Below are positions 49,695 through 60,213 of a stretch of DNA of 64,000 nucleotides, one piece after another. Every line of letters starts with the position of its first letter. The first letter of the stretch is position 1. The notes beneath the pieces were generated by a model. That model had not been told where the DNA came from, ran no database searches, and worked only from the letters and a program-made list of their open reading frames with translations. This stretch comes from Hybos culiciformis (lineage: Eukaryota > Arthropoda > Insecta > Diptera > Hybotidae). The stretch lies in the NCBI GenBank assembly GCA_964007475.1, contig OZ023274.1:21348043-21412042 (forward strand). The letters are read 5' to 3'. Made by a program: the position numbers and the translations under genes.

Positions 49695-50047
49695 AATATT
49701 TGTATTTAAGAAAAAAATAAATCTCAGGAGAGCAATGAGCCGAACAGTAGAAAGGGTTTGGAAAACAAATATTCTGTTTTTGCAAAAGTAATTGGTACAA
49801 AGAGGCTTGATTTTTAAATAGTTTTTTGACATAAATAAACATCTGGGTGGATCTAAGTCTAAGTTCGCTGCTAATTTGATTGGAGATTGGATTCTGATTT
49901 TTGTTCTGCATCTGTTGATTTGGTTTGTGAAAATCTATTTTGAAGCTTATTCCTGCTTCTGGAGTTGGAATTTGGTTGACTATTAGTATTTTTTGATTTG
50001 GTGAATTTGAGTTTAACACTTAGAACTTCAATTGGATAATCCTTAAA

Positions 50048-51577
50048 ATGGTTTTTACTTCATTGGTTAATTTTGTGCGATCCAGAGGACCAGATGAATT
50101 CTGGAGGAAAAGGAAAATTTTTAAACTATCATCGGTAAATTAATTAATTTTATTAAAGTTAATTAAAAGAATATTTATTATTTTGTCATTTTTTGTACTT
50201 TTTAAGCATTTTATGGGAAGAAGACGAAATTGTTATTCAATAACCATAAGAAATGTTCACAGAGCCTTGGTGTATGCAACAAAAGGTCGAAAACTTAAAA
50301 AATTGGATATGACAGAAGTAAGTTGGTACCTACCTATATAATTTCCCTGTTCCCTGGAATAATGGTCTTTTTGCTCACATCAGTAATTCTGAATCTGATC
50401 AACAATTTGACAAAAAAAATAACTTTTCTATCCTAAAGTTTTGTCAAATTTATTCGGCATTGGATAATAATCGTATTCAAAATTACAAAATTAGATATAC
50501 GTACAAGTATTTCTTGTTAATCTGTACAAGACCCATTTTTACGAAATTTGAGGTTTCAAACTCCAAAAAATATATATAGATGTAGGCTCCGGGTCCGCGC
50601 AATAACTCATCGGTACTTAACTCATCGGTCGATTTTGGATAAGTTATATCCATTTTAACTCATCCGAAAATTGGCCGATGGGTTATATGCTTTGGAATGA
50701 CATAACTCATCCAACTCAATGCTTATTTGTGATTTGTGACAAAATCTTGGGTATTTACTCATTGGCCGATAAGATAAATACATTACATTTACCGGCCAGC
50801 CGCAAATCCCACTGACCAACCACCAGTCCGCCCGCCCGCAGCCCTCACCCTCCGCCCCCTTTTCTCGTTCTGGGACACTCCCTCTACTGCTAACACAAAA
50901 ATGGGGCCAATCATCGGCCAAGGAATAAGTAAGGAATAAGTTACAAATAAGCATTGAGGTGGATGAGTTATGTCATTCCAAAGGATATAACTCATCGGCC
51001 AATTTTCGGATGAGTTAAAATGGATATAACTTATCCAAAATCGACCGATGAGTTAAGTACCGATGAGTTATTGCACTTCGCCGTAGGCTCCTATATATTT
51101 ATAATGAAATTCAGACTACGTATACATTACATAATCTTACCGGTATCGAACAAAGTTTTAAGTTTTCTTTATAACTCGTGCAACGAAAACATAAGCTAAC
51201 ATTATATACATAAATACTTTTGTTCAACTTTTAGTTATGGAACACAAGATTAGAAGCAAGTTGTGGTCAGTACGGTTTACCATTATTCAGTTTCAAAGAA
51301 GGATTATTGAGGAACAATATTTTATTAAACAAGTAAATATTAAAATAATTAATTATCTTTATTTTATGTACCTATATATATTTTTTAAATTGAAATCTAA
51401 AATAAAAATTTTAGAAAAGTTTTATCAGACTTGGCAGTTTGGGAACCGAAATCTTTTGAAGCTTTAGCAAATATTTCCAGAGATCGTGCCTTAAATGACA
51501 GTCTTCCAGTTATTAACACAGGCTCTCCCATGAAGCAATTGTATTCTTTAACACCATGGAAGAAACCAAAGAAATAA
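50048..51577 (+). CDS. mRpL20: Mitochondrial large-subunit ribosomal protein bL20m (complete)
   Basis: Four exons, 50048-50134, 50207-50317, 51235-51332 and 51415-51577, give 152 residues. It is a structural protein of the mitochondrial 39S/54S large ribosomal subunit, binding 23S-type rRNA during assembly. The start MVFTSLVNFVRSRGPDEFWR and the block HFMGRRRNCYSITIRNVHRA, then LVYATKGRKLKKLDM, match animal MRPL20 almost residue for residue. KVLSDLAVWEPKSFEAL follows near the C-terminus. Intron 2 carries a 492-bp foldback transposon. AATAAA motifs near 51629 are likely polyadenylation signals. The gene converges on Hsp10, whose stop lies about 420 bp away. Confidence 0.97.
50591..51082. mobile_element. 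Foldback element in mRpL20 intron, 9-bp TSD
   Basis: Perfect 9-bp repeats GTAGGCTCC (50582-50590 and 51083-51091) flank a 492-bp element. The ends are GGGTCCGCGCAATAACTC and, reversed, GGCGAAGTGCAATAACTC. The arms (about 150-170 bp each) are built from AACTCATCGG/CCGATGAGTT units. The GC-rich core contains CCGCAAATCCCACTGACCAA, shared with the element at 37778, and ACACAAAAATGGGGCCAATC, shared with the foldback at 34885. It is the same family by termini, TSD length and core, but its arms are unrelated to the others. Confidence 0.88.
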
Positions 51578-51995
51578 AATGTTGTTTACATTTGTATAAT
51601 TCTTAAGATATTTTTTATTTAGTAATTTAATAAAATAAAAGAAAAATAGTTTTTTTTATAAAGAAAAAAGGTTACAATTTTTTTTTGTATTTCTGAATTA
51701 TGTTTGAGATTCATTAACTCTTCATTAAATATCCGCAAAATTTATCTCTATGTATATTTTTATTTTCAAATAATTCAATTGGTTTGTTCAATCATTGTTG
51801 TCTCATTTTTGTCAATTATATCCTAAACCTATCTAACTTTAAAAAAATGAAACTTATATGTTATTTAAAAAAATTAACAAGACTAATCAAAAAACTAATT
51901 ACTTTATTTTCTATTCAAAATTTTATAACAAATTTTTAATTTTTGTTTATTAGTAATGCAAGTATGGAATTCATATTTCTATTTTCTAATTAATT

Positions 51996-53159
51996 TTATT
52001 CAACTTTTGCCAAAATATCAGATTCTCTGAACAAATGATATTCTTTTTTATCTTCTAATTCCACTTTTGTGCCACCAAATTCCGGCAATAATACTTTATC
52101 TCCAATTTGAATGCCCATTGGAACATGTTCTCCTTGCTAAAAAAAAAAGTAATTGTAAAAATAAATATAATGCCAAGCAAAAAAAAAAATAGGTATCAGG
52201 TCATTTTAGCATAAATTTAATTTGTTAAAGAAAGTTAACTAAAAAATTAAAAAAAAGCAAAGTGCAAAGAATTTTTTGTTAATTTCTATTGCGGAAAGTG
52301 CTTATGCTCAGTTGTATTGTTGTCGCTTTTGTGGCATAATAAATATGAATGCATTATTGCATTTGGTTATGGTTTCCTGGTCATGATAGAAACTAGAAAC
52401 ATTAAATCCCACAACCAATCGAAACAAGATTTTTCTAAGTTTCTATTATACAATTTTGTTTTTGGATTTTTGACTTAAATTTTAAAATTATAGGTATGGT
52501 TAAAATAAGATTATTTATGGAAACTAGATTTCAAGTTAGATTCTTATTTAATTAATAAGCAAAATAAGAAAGTAGGTAGAAGGTATAGTGAAAGTAGATA
52601 TTAAACTATATCATTAAAATTCGTTCTTGCTTTATTTCAAGAAAATTTATAACTAACCTCACAATAAAATGATGAAATAGATAAAGAAAATTGTAAATTT
52701 AGCTAGGTCAGGGAGGTTTCAAAGCATATTTGTAACAAATTATTTTAATATGTAATTTAAAATAATTGAAAACTTAAAACACCGACCTTATTTCTATGTC
52801 CAGGTCCAACAGCTATGACAGTTCCTTGCAATACTTTTGTTTGGGCTTTTTCTGGTATTACAATTCCACCTCTTGTTGTTGTTGTAGCTTCAGCTCTTTG
52901 AATTAAAACTCTATCGAGCATAGGAATAATTCTTCGAAGGGCCTAAAATAATTAAAAATAATTGAAAATTCTGAATGCGCGAAAAATCTAAATGGAATAT
53001 TCTAGATTAGATCAATCACACCATAATGTGCGTTAACGAGCGATGACGAAAAAGGACTTTACTCAGCGAATAAAACCCCCCCCCCAAGAAAAAATAAGGT
53101 TATCGCGGCAATTAAAATTAATGAAAAAATAAAATACTTCTTTTCTTTAAATTTACCAT
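51996..53159 (-). CDS. Hsp10: 10-kDa mitochondrial chaperonin Hsp10/GroES (complete)
   Basis: Exons are 53159-53157 (ATG only), 52942-52787 and 52136-51996, giving 99 residues. Hsp10 caps the Hsp60 folding chamber in the mitochondrial matrix. After Met-Ala the protein reads LRRIIPMLDRVLIQRAEA, then RGGIVIPEKAQTKVLQGTVI (including the mobile-loop region), AVGPG, and KVLLPEFGGTKVEL to FRESDILAKVE. This is full family length and closely matches insect homologues. Exon 2 starts directly with the Ala codon and has no in-frame upstream ATG, so the initiator must be spliced on. ATG-gtaaat at 53157 fits phase 0; another ATG-gtgtga near 53018-53026 is also possible. Confidence 0.96.
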
Positions 53160-53525
53160 TATTTTTTAATAAGTTTAAAATTTATTTTTCTTTAAAAAAA
53201 ATTAAAAATCTCCAATAAGATTTTTTTGATAAAAAATTTAATAAAATTTGAGCCGACAACGAACCAACGTGATGCAGTGATGAGAAATTTTCTTAAAAGT
53301 AATCGAATATTCATCAAATCAAAATGATCAAAAAATTCTGCAAAATATTCATTTATAGATGAATAATAATCGATTACTGGATTACTAAAATTATAAGTGT
53401 TTCCATCAATCGATTATTTTAAAGAAATTTTTAATAATTTTGCATTCGGGAAACATAATTTTCTTAGTGGTATTTACGAATTTTTTTCTTAGTGGTATTT
53501 AACAAACGAAGGTTATCGTAAAAAC

Positions 53526-53935
53526 GGCGCGGGACATTTGTCCGCGATGAAATTTGTATGGAAAACTTCGCGGACAAATGTCATTTTACAAAATGACATT
53601 TGTCCGTGATTGTAAAAAGACATTTGTCCGCCGCGGACAAATGTCTCAAAATGCGCGGACAAATGACATTTTGCAAAATGACATTTGTCAGCGATTGAAT
53701 TTTCAAACTTTAGCGGACAAATGTCATTTTGCAAAATGCCATTTTTAGCGGACAAATGTCATTTTGCAAAATGTCATTTGTCCGCGATTGAAATTTTAAC
53801 TTTTAGCGGACAAATGTCATTTAGCAAAATGTCATTTGTTCGCGATTGATTTTTCAGTTTTTTAGCGGACAAATGTCATTTTGCAAAATGTCATTTGTCC
53901 GCGATTGATTTTTCAATTTTGGAGATACTGCAGAT
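53526..53935. repeat. Array of palindromic GCGGACAAATGTC units
   Basis: At least seven palindromic units of the form GCGGACAAATGTCATTTTGC plus complement are separated by short spacers such as GATTGAATTTTTCAA. The array begins GGCGCGGGACATTTG, similar to the GGCG ends of the foldback elements at 37.2-38.5 and 50.6 kb. The layout matches one arm of such an element, but no second arm or TSD is visible. Just upstream, TTTTTCTTAGTGGTATTTA occurs twice in tandem. Confidence 0.8.
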
Positions 53936-53938
53936 GAC

Positions 53939-54180
53939 GTGAACCACTCAGAATCGGCTGAAACTTGGAAAAGGGTAGAGGGGTAGAGGCCCCCCAAATT
54001 TTTCATACATTTTGTATGCGCAATTTTTTTTTTGCCACTTACCACTTACCGATGAACCGATTTTGATTTTTTTTGTTTGAAAGATGAATAAGTCGGGAGT
54101 GTTCTTAGCTGTTTGATGAAAATCGGTCCAATCGGTCAAGCCGCCACAAATGGCGGATTACATATTTTTTATATGAAAGA
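53939..54180. repeat. Repeat core next to the palindromic array
   Basis: GTGAACCACTCAGAATCGG and GCTGAAACTTGGA, followed by a GGGTAGAGG stretch, reproduce (with a substitution) the loop and inner arm of the small foldback at 37227-37318. Farther right, GCCGCCACAAATGGCGG forms a small hairpin. It may be the core that once belonged to the array on its left. Confidence 0.6.
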
Positions 54181-54369
54181 GCTTGACTAGCACTATACTT
54201 ACAATACTATGCACTATAACAAATTTGCACTATACAAAATTCAAATCCAAGATGGCCGCCGCTACAAAATGTCGTATTTTTATTATTTTTTGTGGGGGTT
54301 TTTTTTTTTTTTTTTTTTTATTGTTTTGTTTATTTGAATAAAACTTTTTTTTTTGAATATATAAAAAGA

Positions 54370-54455
54370 TCTTTAACTCTGTTACGAGGAAGAGAGAGGC
54401 GATTAAAAAACGACAAAAATTGAGTTACGTAACTTGTGAACGGACCCTTATCACT
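54370..54455. repeat. MITE end, related to 30.9 kb
   Basis: TTAAAAAACGACAAAAATTG followed by AGTTACGTAACTTGTGAACG closely matches the end of the repeat at 30641-30963. A T-run and a GAGGAAGAGAGAGGCG tract replace the G tract of the other copy. Confidence 0.45.
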
Positions 54456-54920
54456 TCTTGCTACATTTTCAATAACGATGATTGATGAATGATGATGATT
54501 TTGCATAATTATTATAATTACTGTAATCGAAATTATTTTTGGTCTAAAATCCTAATAAATGCTTTTGTGCCCATGTAATGCTTTCGAGTTTTGGTCGCCT
54601 TCAATTTCTTTTAATGCCATTTTAATATATTTGAACAAAAAATTTCCATCTCATTTTTGTTTTTTTAATGAAAACCTAATTTAAAAAGATGTGCTCATTC
54701 AGCGATGTATTTTTGTATCTTTTGTCAATTTTACAAAATATTTAGAATGCGACAATTTATTTAAGTACATATTAAGTAGTATATTGTATACTACAATATT
54801 TGATTAGGAAATTTAATTTATTTTCTGCTCATAAAATATTAAGATTAAGATACAGACTAAGATACAGTTAAGTCCATATCTTTCCGATTATTTTTTTTTT
54901 AAACATCAATCTTATGTAGT

Positions 54921-55492
54921 AAACACAATTGGGGCAACAGCGACAACGACAGCGACAACAACAACGATAGCTACTATAAAAAAAATAGAAACCATATATT
55001 TGTATGAGAATGAACACAATTGAGACGACGGACGACAAACGACGAATTAGAAATGTTTCTATTTTCGTCGGGCGACAACGACAACAGTAGTTTTGAAGTG
55101 TGTCAAACTACAAAAAAAAAAAAAAATAAACCATAATAAAAAATATGTCAAAATCAAGATCAATCCATACAGGTTGCGTAAAGCGTGATTTTTATGAGAA
55201 ATGTCAAGTGACGTAAGTGATATCCAGCTGTTCAATTTTTCTATATAAAATTTGCATTTAAAAAAAAAAAATGAAAAAAACAACAACAATATATGGAACA
55301 ATATATGGAAATTGGATATCAATGACATCAGAGCCGCGGCCATTTTTTTTTTCCTTTTTGTTCACTATTACGCAACCTGTATGGATTGATCTTGGTCAAA
55401 ATAATGAAAAATTACAATTTTTTTTGTTGTTTGTTTTTGCCGTTGTCGTTGTCGTCGTTGTTGTCGCCGTCGTTGTCGTCCCAATTGTGTTT
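54921..55492. repeat. Foldback element with CGACAA-repeat arms and nested hairpin
   Basis: The ends are AAACACAATTGGGGCAACAG on the left and, reversed, AAACACAATTGGGACGACAA. Both arms are composed of CGACAA/CGACGA-type repeats. A second pair of inverted blocks (55150-55181 and 55370-55405, GATCAATCCATACAGGTTGC and its complement) lies inside. A further ACACAATTGAGACGACGG copy lies near 55014. The Val-rich and Lys/Thr frames here are repeat products. Confidence 0.7.
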
Positions 55493-55605
55493 TGGTAAAA
55501 CCTTGAAAGTCATGGGAATTGGGAAAAAAATATGGTCATGGAAAACCCGGAGTCATTGAATTTGGAAATGAAACTGGAAAAATCCTTATTAATTTTGTTT
55601 CTTAT

Positions 55606-55996
55606 ACCTTGTTCGCACTTCAATATTTTTCCGGATATTTCGATTTTTCCGGAAACTTTGTGGATATTATCATACAAAAAATTTTTCCGGATATTTTAAT
55701 TTCCAGTTATTTTTCCACTTAGCTAGTTCCTTTTAGCTACTTTTTGATAGATTTGGTACGGTTGGTACCGTTTATTTTGTGTCAAAATGTCAAAAAAATG
55801 AAAACCAACAAAAAAAAGTGAAATTTAATTTTAAAATTTTAAATTTTTTTTAAAGTAACAGAAAGTTGTTTGCTTTTTTTATTTGTTTTTTTCTAGAATT
55901 GTCAAATTACTTCCACTTCTCAAGTGCGAACGGTAGTTTCAGAAAGTGGAAATTTCCACTTATTTATCCGGATAAATGTTGAAGTGCGAACAAGGT
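55606..55996. mobile_element. 391-bp MITE, possibly ISL2EU/PIF-like
   Basis: The termini ACCTTGTTCGCACTTCAA are perfectly inverted, bounded by AT on both sides. Inner TTTTTCCGGATA/TATCCGGATAAA blocks also pair partly. A 2-bp AT duplication is consistent with ISL2EU-type insertion, but the superfamily is inferred. No transposase frame. Confidence 0.7.
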
Positions 55997-56464
55997 ATTA
56001 TCTACTATTTAACTTAAATTATCGCATTTTAAAGTATGCTATTTTTTCAATGTGTTCCACGATATATGCACCTGCGCGTATAATACAATTCAATAGGCAT
56101 GCGCAGTTGAGTAACAAAGTGGAGCGTCGATTTTACGTTTTAAGTTTATTACATCGCTATCGACTATCGTTCATGTGTTGTGTTTAAATCTTCAAATTAA
56201 CAATTTTTAAAAAAAATAAAGTTCAAAAATAAAAATCATAGAAAAAAATTTAGCGAAAATTTGAATTTATTAAATCGAAGCTTGATTGATGAAATATAAA
56301 AGATAAAATCTTAGTTACTATTACATATATTGAAAGAAATCGAGAAAACTGCAAAACAAAAAATTTTTGATTACTTAAATCAAAACTTGAATTGAAAAAT
56401 AAATTATAAAAATTAAACTAGAAAAAGAATTTTCCAAACTTTGCTGTGAGTCACAGTTTTTTTA

Positions 56465-57519
56465 CGATGATTTCCGTGAATGTTTAAAAAAAGAATTCGA
56501 ACCTGATTCTCGATTAGACAGTTTTTATTTTTCTTTAATTTGAAATCATTCATAATATGAAAAAAAGTATAAAATTCTAAAGATTTGTCTAATTTTTTCT
56601 CATGGAAATGCGTTAGTAGAAATCGGATTTTCCGTAAATAAAATGATTATTGGTAGAAAACTTATATGAGGACTTATTAGTGGCCCAGCCAGAGCCGGAT
56701 TTACTCTTGAAGGGGCCCAAGTCTAAAATATTATGGGGCCCTTTCATAAATTTATTTTAAACAAAAATGTTAATTTGCTTTCTGCTGTGATATAGTTAAT
56801 ATAAAAGAAAATAATATTAAGTTTATTCATATATAAAATAAGAACATGAAGTACAATTCATTTATCAAAAAAATTATTTTAGATTAGAAACATCTTCTGC
56901 TAGATTTTTTTTCTGCAAAATTTTCAACAATGGAATCAAAATCCATTTCGCCGATTAGTTCGGATTCTATAGCCATTAATGATAAGGCATTTAGTCGGTC
57001 TTGCAGCTTCTTATATGATTTTTAACACGCCAACATATTTTGTTTTTTTTTAAATAAATTTGAAAACAATTGTGCTTTCGAGAAAATTTTAGTTTCAAAA
57101 ATAAAATTTTAAATTAAAAATTTAAACTTTTATATTAAAATAATAAAACAATTGAATTTAGGGGCCCGCAAGTCAGCGGGGCCCTAGGCTTCAGCCTTCT
57201 TAGCTTAAGGGTAAATCCAGCCCTGGCCTAGCGCATTGTAATATATTCTATTGAAAATGAAGGATTAGAATAGAATCAATATTAATTACACCTATAAGGT
57301 TATCTCGTATGTCAAATCATCACATTCTCGTTATCAAAGACGTCTTGAAGAACGAAGATCAAAGCTAAGTAAAGAAAATGAAGAAAAAGTGCTTAAAAGA
57401 CGAAAAGATGAGGAAATCAAAAAATCAGAGAAAAAAAAAGTTAAATTTGAAGCCATGGCAGCTGAAGAAAAATTGAACTTACAACTGAAATTTCTAACCG
57501 AAAAACATTTCTTGTAAAA
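56465..57519 (+). pseudogene. Transposon-derived ORF, interrupted and decayed
   Basis: Pieces in order: FFYDDFRECLKKEFEPDSRL, DSFYFSLI, stops, FSHGNALVEIGFSVNKM, a frameshift, ENLYEDLLVAQ, [hAT insertion], RIVIYSIENEG, further stops, then an open charged tail (SSHSRYQRRLEERRSKLSKE to LTEKHFL, stop 57519). The SHGNAxVExGFSxNK motif with a nearby LVAQR and a Lys/Glu-rich tail is one I associate with a widespread hAT-like transposon protein. Several stops and frameshifts plus the insertion show it is dead. Confidence 0.6.
56690..57224 (-). mobile_element. Short hAT element (535 bp) with transposase remnant
   Basis: The ends CAGAGCCGGATTTACTC and, reversed, CAGGGCTGGATTTACCC are hAT-type termini. 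The flanks GGCCCAGC (56682-56689) and GGCCTAGC (57225-57232) form an 8-bp target duplication with one mismatch. On its minus strand (about 57030 to 56886) it still encodes ALSLMAIESELIGEMDFDSI and VENFAEKK, the C-terminal end of a hAT transposase. Removing it restores continuity of the host ORF across LVAQ-RIV. Confidence 0.82.
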
Positions 57520-57669
57520 ATGTAAAAATATTATTAATAATTTAATTTAAAATTCCTGGATATACGGGTATATGTAAAAACAAAAAAAAAATGTCTACCA
57601 TGTAAATCAAGACTTCAAGAATGTTAAAAAAAATTTAATTTCAAAATTTAAATAATCTTAATCTTATAA

Positions 57670-58037
57670 GGCTGTCACACTTCGGCTTTTTAATGGCTTT
57701 TTGAAAAAGCTATCATCGTTGTGGCTATTTCGTGGCTTTTTCCATACAAAAAAAAGAAAAAAAAGCTAGTGGCTTATCAAAAAGCCACTAGAAAATCAGG
57801 GATCAAATAACAAATGAGCTCTGTGAGAAAAAAATAAACTAACAATTGCATACTTTCAGGAAGTTGGCGGCAATTTTTTAAAAAAAACGAATAAAAAAAC
57901 AAAAAAAATTCCCAAAAAAAAAGGAAAAAGATATGACAAAACGAGAAAAAAAAAGAAAAAAAACCAAAAAGTGCAAGTGTGAACGCATTTAAAAAAGCCG
58001 TCATGAGTAGTGGCTTTTTAGTTGTAGTGTGACTCGC
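57670..58037. repeat. MITE with GTCACAC ends
   Basis: The left end GCTGTCACACTTCGGC and the reversed right end GCGAGTCACACTACAAC are related inverted termini. Inner GGCTTTTT/AAAAAGCC motifs recur many times on both sides. The F-rich frame across it is a poly(A) product. Confidence 0.5.
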
Positions 58038-58060
58038 TTATTAATCTTAATCTTAATATA

Positions 58061-58281
58061 TATAAAGGCAAAACGATTTCTCCGAAGCCTCCAAAAAATT
58101 CCAATAGGTGTCGCTATATTTATGATAAATATAAAGGCAAAACGATTTCTCCGAAGCCTCATACAAAACAATAACAAATCTTCAACACATGGCTCCTGGT
58201 GGTAATCGCAACAAATATTTTTACATTTTTAATTTTTATATTTAATGTAAATTCCAATAGGTGTCGCTATATTTATGATAA
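58061..58281. repeat. Interleaved short direct repeats (A-B-A-B)
   Basis: Block A (AAAGGCAAAACGATTTCTCC and GAAGCCTC, about 30 bp) occurs at 58061-58091 and 58131-58160. Block B (CCAATAGGTGTCGCTATATT plus TATGATAA, about 32 bp) occurs at 58097-58128 and 58250-58281. Copies are nearly exact. Confidence 0.8.
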
Positions 58282-58639
58282 TGTCCATAAAAACCATAGA
58301 CACCATCCAGCCTTTCTGGTGGATCATTTCAAAACTTTTAGTTAACAAAAAAATTAAAAATTTTGAATGTGTTCTTATTGTATGTATTTCGTTATTGTAA
58401 TCTATTTTGCTATTGCAGTTTGTTATTGTAATTTATTCTACATACTTATTTTTACGAAATACGTGGTATATTTTATTCATAACAAAAAACTTTCGAGAAA
58501 AGCACTATCTATTGAGCTTATTTAAGACATTTGGTCAAGTTAAAAATTAAAAAAGTGCAAAATTGTTTTACCACGACGCGATATACACCACGGGGGGAAA
58601 TTTGCAAAAATTACAAAAAAACATATTTTTTGTTGAGTT

Positions 58640-58752
58640 TTCATAACAAATTTGATTTTCGAGTTCAAGAAAGTGAACATCTGTATCCCATTGAATTCTT
58701 GAATACATTCAAAGCCAGTGGTCAGGTCGCGGGTTGTTTTAGGCTATTTTAA
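58640..58752 (+). mobile_element. Possible Helitron/Pif1-helicase remnant
   Basis: The frame reads FDFRVQESEHLYPIEFLNTF followed by KASGQVAGCFRL. This resembles the YPTEFLNSL-SGmPPH-L region of Helitron-encoded Pif1-type helicases, including spacing. Only this short stretch is recognisable. The surrounding direct repeats may belong to the same element. Confidence 0.4.
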
Positions 58753-58761
58753 AATTTGATT

Positions 58762-59003
58762 GGCCTCCTACCCAGCGACCTCCCCTGGGGGAGGACTTCA
58801 AAAGTTCGTCCGTTGTCATTCAAATTTTGTGCATAAAACGAGGAAATGATTAAACACAAAAATTTCGTAACAAAAAATTTATGGGCTTCCTACCCAGCGA
58901 CCTTCCCTGGGGGAGGGCTTCAAAAGTTCGTCTGATTTCGTTCAAATTTGGTACATAAAAAGAGAAAATGATTATACACAAAAATTGCGTCACAAAAAAT
59001 TGC
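58762..59003. repeat. Tandem duplication of a ~120-bp unit
   Basis: Two copies (about 58762-58879 and 58882-59003) begin with CTACCCAGCGACC, then a CCCTGGGGGAGG self-complementary block and CTTCAAAAGTTCGTC. They differ at scattered positions. They directly follow the helicase-like fragment. Confidence 0.8.
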
Positions 59004-60213
59004 GGCCCCTCTTTTTAGCTCAGCAGCTCAATAACCCACTCTGCAATGGCTCAGAACAAAATCGAAAATACAGTGAAAATCTCGCATACATGAAGTTTCA
59101 TTTCTTCCGTGTGTCCTATTCACACATGTTTTTTAGAAGATCATGAATTTTCTCATGGACAGTAGCGTTATCAAGGGTTTTGGATAAGAGAATTTTAAAA
59201 ATATTCACGAAAAAAACTAATAACCATTTTATGGCCAAAAAGATTGTGTTTCATGAAATATTTCAAAATTAATTTTTGGAACAAGATGATCAGTGTTTGT
59301 TTGTATTTCATTAAGTATTAAATAAATGTTAAATCAATTATAATTTACTATTCTACGGGCTGACTAGTTTTAATAAAATAAAAATATATATCTGGAAAAT
59401 CATTAAAAGTCTTGGAAAACGTTCTCTAAAAAAAAGTGGACACCATGCTTTAGTATTCAGATAATTTCGTGATGGAGTCTCCGTCTCGAAAAAATATTAA
59501 GAATTTGAAATTGATCGATTTCGAATTCAATCACATAATATTGATCAGGTTGGAAGAAAAAATTTTCAGTTGTCTTAAGTTTAGTATGCAAAAAATTCAA
59601 ATTCAAATTCAAATTAACATGTTACGGTTTTAATTTTTTTTTCAACGATGCTGTTTGTATAATTTTGCCGCCAACTCAATTAATTCAATTCAATGCATTA
59701 TAAGGATCCTCATCCTACATTTACATTTTTTTTAACCAGTTCATGTCATATAGAGAAAATTGTGCTTAAAGTATACTTGACTCAAATTCATTTCCTTGAA
59801 TAAAAAATCTGAAAATTTAAGCCGAAGTATAATTAAAAAGTATAAATCTAATTAAGTACTTTAAAAAAATGTTTATTATTTATTTTGTATGAATTAAAAA
59901 AAAAAAAAATGAACGTACATATATTGTATGAAAGTGAAAATTTATGTTAATAAAAAAAAAAAAAAAATCAGTACATATTTCATTTTATAAATATTACGAA
60001 TAATACACAATAAAACCATAAAAATCCATTATGTCCGTAAAAAGTGATATATGTCGTTAAGAATTTATGCAGTTTATGTTATTATGAAGTTCATAAAACT
60101 TAATATTAATACATAAAATCATGTTATTATCCATTCTTTCTGGTATTTTATTTTATTCTCATTTTTTTGTTTTTTCCTTTTGAAAAGATCTTGATTTTGA
60201 TTAAGAAAAAAAT
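59004..60213. other. Non-coding, downstream of KDM1A
   Basis: AT-rich with no exon-like block. A TTTATT motif near 60145 could be the reversed polyadenylation signal of KDM1A. Confidence 0.45.

Noticed and set aside
53513..54139. Cys/His-rich frames that look like repeated zinc-finger-like DKCHFAKCHL units
   Set aside because: They are translations of the GACAAATGTC palindromic array; the pattern follows the DNA period and appears on both strands.
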